DNA of 64,000 nucleotides from positions 18,489,916 through 18,553,915 of the forward strand of contig NC_062998.1 in the NCBI RefSeq assembly GCF_023078275.1. Direction: 5' to 3'. The notes beneath the pieces are model-generated. The model had not been told where the DNA came from. It saw only the letters and a program-made list of their open reading frames with translations, and made no database searches. Position numbers and translations under genes: made by a program. The DNA comes from Leguminivora glycinivorella. Lineage: Eukaryota > Arthropoda > Insecta > Lepidoptera > Tortricidae. Positions 59,501-64,000 of this stretch are shown here, piece after piece (the first letter of the stretch is position 1; each line of letters opens with the position of its first letter).

Positions 59501-62500
59501 GAAGACAGCGGTTGACAAAGACCTGGATCCGTTGCGAGATGTCCTTAGTGACCTTCCACGTCTCACATCCGTACAGCAACACGGGTTTCACGTTGGACCG
59601 GAATATCTTGAGCTTAACTCTCCGAGTCAGTTTCCGCGATTGCCACATAGGACGGAGTCGTGCGAAGGTTGCTCTCGCCTTGGCGATCCTCGAAGCGATG
59701 TCCTCTTCGGTCCCTCCAGTTTCCGACACTACACTACCAAGGTACGTAAATTTGTGGACTGTCTCCACACCCTCTGTGCCGATGAGCAACGGTACCGAAC
59801 TGGTTGCTCTGCACCTCATGTCTTGGGTCTTCCTGGTGTTGATTTTGAGTCCCGTCTCCAAAGCCTCTCGCCGTAGGTCGTCCAATTTGGCTTGCATGTC
59901 GGCGCGTGTGTGGCTCAATAGGCATAGATCATCGGCATAGTCTAAATCTTCCAGCACGTTGGACAGCCCCCACTCTATGCCGCGGCGCTTGCTATTGGTC
60001 TTGACCATGATGCCATCGAGGACGACAAGGAAGAGGAGAGGAGAAAGAAGACACCCCTGTCGTACACCGGCCTGAACCGGTATGTCCTCCGAGATGAGAC
60101 TGTCGTGAGTTACTCTACAGGAATAGTTCCTGTAGATGGCCTTAATCAAGTTTGTTATTTTCTCGGGGACTCCAATTTCTTGTAGCCGGTCCCAGATACA
60201 GTTCCATTACTATTTTCAGTAGACTTTATTTATTTCATACCATGTTTGAGAAAAGCACTATACATACCTTGGCGGGAAATGGGGTTGCCCGCCTCAGACC
60301 TATCCGGCCTCGCTTCGTCTATATGTCTTCGGCCGGCAACCCCCTTTGTCCCGGCCTCTGTAGTAATGTACTATTTCGTTAACTGACAGATTTCGGAGAA
60401 AATTGTAAAAAACATTTCATCGATTTCATCTTTTCTTGCTTGCTTCTAGGTTCTAATTAGTCATACGATATAAACTTGTTGCAATTTATAATACGTTTAA
60501 ACGTTAATCGCTTGAAAATTGATGTAATCAAACTGGTTACAAGGTTAATGAACATAAATGATGATGCAGCATTCTCGAAATCTAATAATAATTATAATTA
60601 TTTATGTAATGTTTAATATTGTATGCTAAGTACTGATGGAATGTAACAAGTTAGCAAGTCACCGCCTGCTTCGCGGAGATTGTGTATGTGTATATTGGCA
60701 TCCAACGTGGCAGCTTCCTTGTATGATGTTCGATTGGGTAATATTCGCGCTACCTAGCTCTTATTTCATCCGATTTTCTAACCCAATTTAAGGATAGTAA
60801 AATCTAAAACCTTTGCTGTTTGTAAGGTCATCTATGTCATCAGCCCAGTCAGCGTCAAATACTACCTACATCTGAAACTACATATGTATATTCAATATCA
60901 CTTTTACAATATTTTTTCGATTGTACATACTAAGGCCTGATTCGTAACGGATTTGTCAAATTCAAAACTGTTTTAACGGTACCAGAGCCGGCCGAATCAA
61001 AGTATGTTTTTCTATAATGTGTTTAAAATGTATTTAAAATTTATTATTTATTAGTAAATTCATCATTCTCCATTTCTCCTTGTTGTATGCCCTCCATCGT
61101 ACATCCGACAGTGTTTTTCGACACATTCTTAGTTTTAGTCCTATCAAGGACTATCTTTTTTTAAATATTTTGGTGGCTTATGGTTGGTGTCATTTAAATG
61201 AATGAATTTCTTAGACACTCCATCCTATTCCGGTTAATAGGTGAATACTATGAGACTTCGTTAAATTAAGTTTTTTACCTGATTTGAAGAGCGTTGGCTT
61301 TAGCAGGCTGCTGGCTTCATAGCTGTGGTGGATGATATCCAGCTATTGTCAGAATAAAGTTGAAAGATCATATTATTAAATAAAATCTGCGAACAGCTTC
61401 GTTCAGCAGTTTTTGTTGTAGATTTTTTATCGAAAAGTGGTTACTTTGCTTTAAATGCTTAGTAACGGACACTGCATCGACTGAATTCCTAGTAAAGTGG
61501 ATATTTGGAGACTCATCTACATTATCATTATTTCATAGGAATCGTAAAGAAATTGCCTTTCAGATAAGGTATAATGTTGGTTGCCTGGTAGTGTTGAAAA
61601 TGATTTAAATGCAAGTTTCGTCAACAGGAATCAAGTTTTTGACAGCAATTTGTCGCCGAATTATTTTCAGCGATCACTTTAATTTTATCTATCTAGTTAG
61701 TTGAGAATTGCTTTTAAACATGATTCTAACATAATAATTTTGTGAATCTGGCAATTTGAATGGTGTAATGTATATATAAAGTAAGCTAGAAATTATACAA
61801 GAAAAAGCACTCTGAATTTGACAAATCCGTTACGAATCAGGCCTTACGTTTCTACAAATCAATTTTTGCAAGTTGACCCATGTTTTCCAATAATTCCTAA
61901 GCTTGGAAAAATACTTAGGTGACACAATGGCAATGCCACTAATATAGGCTCATATCGAATTTGGCACAACAAATGATTGTCTTCTGTAGTATTTGACATG
62001 TAAAAAAAAAATATGTAGATTTTGGGTATTAAAAGTGTATGATGATTGATGACTACGTATTTTCGATTAAAAATGTGTGTATTTTTTTTTTGGCCACCGA
62101 AAACGCTGTCAGCGATGTAGTGACGTCATCGAATTCGAACTTACTTCATGTCAAAACAATCACTGACATAATGAACTTTATGCCTCATACTTAAAAGTCA
62201 GAAAAATGTTGTTTTCGAATATAATGACTTAATGACCTGATGCACAGACAATCCATAGATTAACATGACTGTGTTGTTTTCGCCTGATTACGTAAAAGTA
62301 TCCATACTACTTAATATTATAAATGGGAAAGTGTGTGTGTCTGTTTGTTTGTCCGTCTTTCACGGCAAAACGGAGCGACGAATTGACATGATTTTTTAAG
62401 TGGAGATAGTTGAAGGGATGGAAAGTGACATTGGCTACTTTTTGTTTTTTTATAACCCCCCACTTATCTAAAATGGGGGTTGGAATTTTGTATGGAACGT

Positions 62501-63150
62501 TCCGCAGTTTTTGAATTTAACGCGCGCGAAGCCACGGGCAAAACCTAGTATTTTAAAAATATTTTTACTGTTTTTAGATCATAATATTCATAATAAAATA
62601 TGGTGATATAATTATAAAAATTATAAGTATTAAAAAAGGGTCAAGTAGCTTATTGTTAATCGAGCTGGTCTGTTGACAGAGACAGGAGCCATAATAACGA
62701 CGCAAAATTTGATATTGATGAAAAACACATTTTTTTCGTCATAATATAGTATTTTCTATGAAAATAATTTAATTTGTTCCTAGAGTTTATTGGCATAGAC
62801 TTTTGATTTTAAATAGCCCCGTAAAAAGAAGTCTAAAGGCGAAGATCTAGGGGGGCAATTCTTATCACCTAACAGAGAAATCGAACACTAGGAAACGTTT
62901 CGTTTTCATTACTTTTGAAATATGTTCAATAATAAAAACGCGATGGTCTTTCGTATGGTATGACCCACCATTTTTACAAACCCTAAAAATGCAGCTTTCA
63001 AATAGTTTTTTTTTATAAAAATGGTTGTTTCGTGTGTTCAGTTCCTGACGCTGCCTCCGGGCGACGAGCGCAGCCGGCTGGTGCCCGTGCTACAGAAGAT
63101 CCTGTCCCTGACTAATGACGAGACGAGCAAAATTCAGGCAGTTGCTAAAG
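38566..63150 (+). CDS. Gcc2: GCC2/GCC185-type golgin with GRIP domain, 14 exons, 3' incomplete
   Basis: Trans-Golgi tethering golgin: a long coiled coil captures endosome-derived vesicles and the C-terminal GRIP domain binds Arl1-type GTPases. Exons: 38566-38586, 39171-39285, 39879-40322, 42553-44202, 44293-44398, 44477-44766, 44962-45152, 45270-45686, 45848-45975, 46358-46523, 48258-48476, 52837-53039, 57534-57690, 63042-63150. All phases agree (1405 codons plus one base). Matches to human GCC2: LSKEELVTKCKSLLLIAQKA near the N-terminus; the phase-matched VRAQAVLRQ segment; IPREEGEG (VTREEGEG in GCC2); NAEYMKNVTLKFLTLPPGDE and LVPVLQKILSL at the GRIP domain. The middle is heptad-rich Glu/Lys/Leu/Asn coiled coil. 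The window ends before the stop codon. The start ATG in the tiny first exon is likely but unproven; the ATG opening exon 2 is an alternative. Confidence 0.93.
38960..39003 (-). mobile_element. hAT terminal remnant
   Basis: Minus strand reads CAGTGTTAACAAACTGTGGG then TCGC, like the terminus of the 19301 hAT element; the other end is not found. Confidence 0.4.
39171..39285 (+). CDS. Gcc2: Golgin exon 2
   Basis: Acceptor TTTTTCAG|ATGCAG, donor AAGCAAG|GTATGT. Encodes MQQDVSKKNSLDELSKEELV then CKSLLLIAQKARHSKQ. It resembles the conserved GCC2 N-terminal LPKEDLIKFAKKQMMLIQKA segment. Confidence 0.88.
39879..40322 (+). CDS. Gcc2: Golgin exon 3 (coiled coil)
   Basis: Acceptor ACATTACAG|AGCTTC, donor CAGTCAG|GTAAAT. 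An uninterrupted 147-codon heptad-like coiled coil rich in Glu, Lys, Leu and Asn, for example LVEENEQLLNQLSELEARIE. AT-rich codon use. Confidence 0.92.
40693..42210. mobile_element. 1.5-kb palindromic element with tRNA-like apex, golgin intron
   Basis: Arms of roughly 600-700 bp are inverted copies: GGATACATCAAT at 40693 and complement at 42210, through TACCACATACGAGTTAGCGA, CTCATAAACA and TTTCGCGCAATCCGTCACGA. The apex carries a minus-strand tRNA-like sequence (41350-41426) and a plus-strand partial copy (41521-41550). No coding sequence. Confidence 0.92.
41350..41426 (-). repeat. tRNA-like sequence at palindrome apex
   Basis: Minus strand: box A TGGCTCAGTTGGTAG and box B GAGTTCAAGTCC in tRNA order. 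Box B lies in the palindrome arm (second copy near 41524), box A only in the loop. Confidence 0.65.
42553..44202 (+). CDS. Gcc2: Golgin exon 4 (long coiled-coil exon)
   Basis: Largest exon, 1650 bp. Acceptor TTCCATTACAG|AAAATG, donor TGTTCGG|GTGAAT. Encodes about 550 residues of heptad repeats with no globular domain apparent (for example LKKLNEENNSLKNKLALLEE). Reads on past the donor in frame into intron sequence before a stop, so the donor assignment rests on phase with exon 5. AT-rich. Confidence 0.94.
44293..44398 (+). CDS. Gcc2: Golgin exon 5
   Basis: Acceptor ATGTTTTAG|CTGCAG, donor GAGGAAAA|GTAAGA. Encodes AADISNEDMSTSTISKAEEY then SRMRDLDETFEEK, an acidic Ser/Thr-rich break in the coiled coil. 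Confidence 0.88.
44477..44766 (+). CDS. Gcc2: Golgin exon 6
   Basis: Acceptor AATTACAG|GTACAC, donor CTTAAAG|GTAATA. Encodes YTKLRIFALKLKKKLNETMM and coiled coil to ELQLLK. The RIFALKLKKKL motif parallels KIKLVAVKAKKEL of GCC2. Confidence 0.92.
44962..45152 (+). CDS. Gcc2: Golgin exon 7
   Basis: Acceptor GGTTTTAG|GAGAAC, donor GTCCAG|GTAATG. Encodes ELASVNQRLEAEIEAHKSTK and LEMEDYEKSMKDLTSKMQEN, aligning with GCC2 MEIADYERLMKELNQKL. Confidence 0.93.
45270..45686 (+). CDS. Gcc2: Golgin exon 8
   Basis: Acceptor TATATTCAG|ATGGAG, donor TATAAG|GTAAGA, exactly 139 codons. Coiled coil from MESTIDTQEGTIASMKVQIN to LEDLKTEHASYK. Its ending corresponds to the SEFESYK stretch that precedes KVRVHNVLKQQ in GCC2. 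Confidence 0.93.
45848..45975 (+). CDS. Gcc2: Golgin exon 9
   Basis: Acceptor TTGACCCAG|GTTAGA, donor GTAGA|GTAAGC. Encodes VRAQAVLRQNQTVDHSQEER to LSSKLATVE, parallel to VRVHNVLKQQKNKSM of GCC2. Confidence 0.92.
46358..46523 (+). CDS. Gcc2: Golgin exon 10 (GC-rich)
   Basis: Acceptor GATTTCAG|GTCGCA, donor CTACAA|GTAAGC. Encodes an Ala/Arg/Glu-rich coiled coil (EEEAAAARRRATEAAGELAR, then RLSQQLDTERAHHKLQ). Very GC-rich compared with exons 3-4. The donor is the first base of a MITE-derived intron start. Confidence 0.9.
46525..47195. mobile_element. Harbinger-type MITE starting at a golgin splice donor, right end lost
   Basis: AAGCTGGAACAAATTATGGG and CGACTGATAAGTGTGCACAG match the family at 6275-7213. 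Interrupted by 46662-47110, resuming with GGCTTACGTCCGATAGTTTG. The right terminal repeat is missing. Confidence 0.82.
46662..47110. mobile_element. hAT-like MITE nested in another MITE
   Basis: TAGGCTTGTG and CACAAGCCTA ends; GTCCGAGC duplicated exactly at 46654-46661 and 47111-47118. Rich in GAACGA/TCGTTC and GATCGGAGCGCTCCGATC palindromes. Confidence 0.9.
47832..48061. mobile_element. 230-bp hAT-like element, copy 2
   Basis: Inverted copy of 30308-30537, flanked by CTTAGGT at both ends. Confidence 0.75.
48258..48476 (+). CDS. Gcc2: Golgin exon 11
   Basis: Acceptor ATTATTCAG|GTATCA, donor GGAGAG|GTGAGT, 73 codons. Encodes HHKECDELRNQLTIAQ and the acidic linker EDSDTELDINVSMIPREEGE, matching the HTVTREEGEGMETTDTES linker of GCC2. 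Confidence 0.94.
48765..48850 (+). repeat. tRNA-like SINE head
   Basis: TAGCTCAGTTATAGTAGC (box A) and GGGTTCGATCC (box B), then a T-run; in the golgin intron. Confidence 0.6.
50167..50265 (+). repeat. tRNA-like SINE head
   Basis: TGGCGGTCAAAG (box A) and AGGTTCGAATCTC (box B), followed by T-rich sequence. Confidence 0.55.
50654..50794. mobile_element. Palindromic MITE (TTA)
   Basis: GTGCGTTATCACATTATCC and complement of GTGCGTTTTCACATTATCC; TTA on both sides. A second segment at 52262-52437 matches both part of this MITE and its right flank. Confidence 0.78.
50889..50985 (+). repeat. Dispersed repeat with CATACATACA start
   Basis: ACATACATACAATCACGCCT, then GGGGTAGGCAGAGCAC; partial relative near 33985-34050. 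Confidence 0.55.
51117..51192 (-). repeat. tRNA-like SINE head, minus strand
   Basis: Minus strand: GGTCACGGTTGTAGTTGG, then box B GGGTTCGAATCCC. A T-stem can form. T-rich tail follows. Confidence 0.6.
52550..52745. repeat. Dispersed repeat, copy 2 of inverted pair
   Basis: Opposite orientation to 31945-32150; begins GGATCCACACTGGCCGCACG. Confidence 0.7.
52837..53039 (+). CDS. Gcc2: Golgin exon 12
   Basis: Acceptor TTGTTCAG|GGGTCA, donor CAACAGAG|GTCGGT. Encodes GSESAPSPPPSKYK, PVPLERLLEEGVPED and ILDLRRKLLSQQQR. It corresponds to SLEQLLNSP of GCC2. GC-rich; the donor is non-optimal. Confidence 0.9.
53290..54043 (+). pseudogene. HARBI1-like transposase, N-terminal remnant
   Basis: Two segments. 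53290-53512 encodes an N-terminal part ending DKEFHRRFRLEKHSVAFLLN. 53843-54043 encodes LSPMNQLPCTLRYFATGSQL, VTCGDFIGVHESTACRTIHK and VTDVI, the helix-turn-helix region of Harbinger transposases. The two may be exons separated by a 330-bp intron ending TTTCAG. The DDE catalytic domain that should follow is absent and a stop follows at about 54040. Confidence 0.8.
54416..57082 (-). CDS. Myb/SANT-like DNA-binding protein of the Harbinger element
   Basis: Spliced minus-strand gene, probably the element's DNA-binding partner protein that guides transposase. Exons with matching phases: 57082-56800 (MDNDKKPRVRAPNFTKSDFL, KQKAWQEVMREYNSS, LQQTYKNLKKKAKK: a Myb/SANT-like trihelix of MSANTD type), 56649-56578, 56219-56047 (frame inconsistent by one base, so a frameshift or unseen intron), 55667-55548, 55411-55292, 54690-54416 (Lys/Glu-rich coiled coil ending NEKMRQY). 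Exons 55667-55548 and 55411-55292 are tandem duplicates. Start chosen at the ATG of MDND. Could still be made if the frame problem is an unannotated splice; otherwise a decaying gene. Confidence 0.7.
54849..55199. mobile_element. MITE with repeated GGCCAGTTACT motifs
   Basis: Ends GGGTAATTCGCCAG and complement of GGGTAAATCTTCAG, TA on both sides; about nine copies of a TGGCCAGTTACT-like motif in both orientations. Lies in the last intron of the Myb-like gene. Confidence 0.8.
55817..55875. repeat. Hairpin GGGCCTGGCTTGTGG
   Basis: CATGGGCCTGGCTTGTGG and complement 55850-55868, part of a LINE-like fragment that continues to about 56030 (EWQRLEEAYTQRVEKG on the plus strand). Confidence 0.5.
57534..57690 (+). 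CDS. Gcc2: Golgin exon 13 (start of GRIP domain)
   Basis: Acceptor TATTGATAG|AGTGAA, donor CTCAAG|GTACCT. Encodes VKHVTVLLAESERECARMAQ, LKGELRRVRG and NAEYMKNVTLK, the first GRIP helix (NLEYLKNVLLQ in GCC2). The acceptor is about 22 bp after a Harbinger terminal repeat. Confidence 0.93.
58491..58594. mobile_element. Short inverted-repeat MITE (TA)
   Basis: TACGTTTTTTTCTTAGACTT and its complement; about 25-bp perfect arms, roughly 105 bp in all. Confidence 0.72.
59157..60206 (-). pseudogene. 5'-truncated RTE-type LINE with open reverse-transcriptase frame
   Basis: Minus strand, open from about 60206 to the stop at 59172: WDRLQEIGVPEKITNLIKAI, GVRQGCLLSPLLF, DLDYADDLCLLS (the YADD catalytic motif), KFTYLGSVVS, RIGHTL-like WIGHTLRRDPDHIPRQALDW and the usual C-terminus. 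The endonuclease and N-terminal RT parts are missing. Flanked by 20-bp direct repeats (59137-59156 and 60207-60226, one mismatch), the mark of target-primed insertion. The antisense 221-codon frame is a shadow. Confidence 0.9.
60230..60375 (+). repeat. Dispersed repeat fragment
   Basis: CATGTTTGAGAAAAGCACTA recurs as its complement at 8179-8195; followed by GC-rich GGGGTTGCCCGCCTCAGACC. No gene. Confidence 0.45.
60933..61844. mobile_element. 912-bp non-autonomous element (TA)
   Basis: AGGCCTGATTCGTAACGGAT and complement at the ends; perfect terminal repeats of about 30 bp, TA flanks; no coding capacity in the AT-rich core. Confidence 0.85.
62301..62548 (+). mobile_element. Helitron-like non-autonomous element
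   Basis: 5' TCCATACTACTTAATATTAT, 3' GGGCAAAACCTAG, inserted between A and T. Relative of 28955-29198. Confidence 0.75.
62810..62870 (-). pseudogene. Mariner-like transposase scrap
   Basis: Minus strand reads PPRSSPLDFFLRGYLK, resembling the PPRSPDLTPLDFFLWGYLK region of DDE transposases. Too short for more. Confidence 0.4.
63042..63150 (+). CDS. Gcc2: Golgin exon 14 (GRIP domain core)
   Basis: Acceptor GTGTTCAG|TTCCTG, donor GCTAAAG|GTAACA. Encodes FLTLPPGDERSRLVPVLQKI then LTNDETSKIQAVAK(G), matching FLKPGSERERLLPVINTML of human GCC2. At least one more exon lies beyond the window. Confidence 0.94.
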
Positions 63151-63841
63151 GTAACATTACTTAACCCTTAAATGCATGAATTTTTCTTTCAACGAGATAT
63201 TAATATATGTGATAGACAATGGTTTTCTGACTCTGGGAAAAATAATAAAATTTTTATACTAAATCAGTGTTAGAAGTTAAATAGGCAAAATCTTATTTAT
63301 ATAAATATATCGTAATTGGTAAGTTTAAATTTATTTAAAAAAAATACTACTATTAAAAAGGTACACTATTTGTGAAACCTTTATGATAAAATGTTTAAAC
63401 ATAAACTAATTACTAACTCCGAAAAAATCAGCCTAAATCACATACCTACTAAAAATCGCCATAGTCCTGTCGGTCACACTTTCAACACACTCACACTTTT
63501 CCGCCATTTTATCTTAATCCTTAAATAATAAATAGTAAATCATTATATTATTTAATTTATTTAATTGTATATTAAATAATAATAAATAATGAATAACAAT
63601 TAAGCAATAAATGTGATTTTGGATAGCTACATATCGAGCCACGGGCCATCAAATATATGATGCATATATACATCACCATGCATTTAACGGTTAAGTCAAC
63701 AGAAGCAAAGTCGAACAAAAACTTTTCTATACGTACCTTGAAAACTTCAACTGATACATTTCTTTATACTTAATAGACTTTATACACGTCTTGTTATTCA
63801 ACCAATATTAAGGTTTGCCTGATTTTTATGTACAAACTAGA

Positions 63842-64000
63842 GATGGGCCGAATATTCGGTAAATATTCGGTATTCGGCATATTCGGCAAGTTTTTCAATT
63901 TTCGTATTCGGCCGAATAGTTCGGTTATATTGCCGAATATTTACCGAATAAACAAAGTAAATAAATAGCGTAAGTTTTTACGTAATTCATCGGATAATGA
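63842..64000 (+). repeat. Start of GCCGAATATTCGG-type repeat, cut by window end
   Basis: TAGAGATGGGCCGAATATTC followed by several CCGAATA/TATTCGG copies in both orientations. Looks like one end of a hAT-like element; the other end is outside. Confidence 0.55.

Noticed and set aside
59275..59940. 221-residue plus-strand reading frame
   Set aside because: Antisense shadow of the LINE reverse transcriptase, whose motifs are on the minus strand.

Overview
The window looks like nuclear DNA of a moth or butterfly (Lepidoptera). It is AT-rich, has spliced genes with mostly GT-AG introns, and is packed with short non-autonomous DNA transposons. These include hAT-like elements with 8-bp target duplications, PIF/Harbinger-like elements with TAA/TTA duplications, Tc1/mariner-like elements with TA duplications, and Helitron-like elements with CTAG 3' ends. 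There are also RTE-type LINE fragments and dispersed repeats of the type that runs from AGGGTTCCGT to GGCCGGTTTT. The species cannot be named from the sequence alone.

Two divergently transcribed host genes are visible. On the minus strand, Pak (group I p21-activated kinase) is complete as coding sequence: 12 exons from the ATG at 32368 down to the stop at 11781. Phases are consistent throughout, giving a 581-residue protein (591 with an alternative donor). It carries an Nck-type proline motif, a CRIB/autoinhibitory segment, a PIX-binding-like proline stretch and a full kinase domain. On the plus strand, a GCC2/GCC185-type golgin starts at 38566. Fourteen in-phase exons encode about 1405 residues of coiled coil and the start of the C-terminal GRIP domain; the last exon(s) lie beyond the window.

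Layout: 1-11.7 kb is intergenic and repeat-filled. 11.8-32.4 kb is Pak, including a 12.8-kb intron (16.99-29.84 kb) full of transposons. 32.4-38.5 kb is the intergenic spacer between the two gene starts, with stacked MITEs and a 175-bp tandem duplication. 38.5 kb to the end is the golgin. Its introns hold a 1.5-kb palindrome with a tRNA-like apex, a MITE lying on a splice donor, and a degenerate PIF/Harbinger element with a Myb/SANT-like gene. They also hold a 5'-truncated RTE LINE with a 20-bp target duplication and several tRNA-like SINE heads.

The most notable observations are at the point where repeats meet splicing. A 30-bp tandem duplication gives Pak two identical in-frame splice donors beside its PIX motif. 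The first Pak intron appears to be GC-AG. A Pak polypyrimidine tract is a (TA)n(TG)n microsatellite. A golgin donor lies in the terminal repeat of a MITE. A golgin acceptor lies about 22 bp from a Harbinger end. No prokaryotic features, CRISPR arrays or viral genes were seen.
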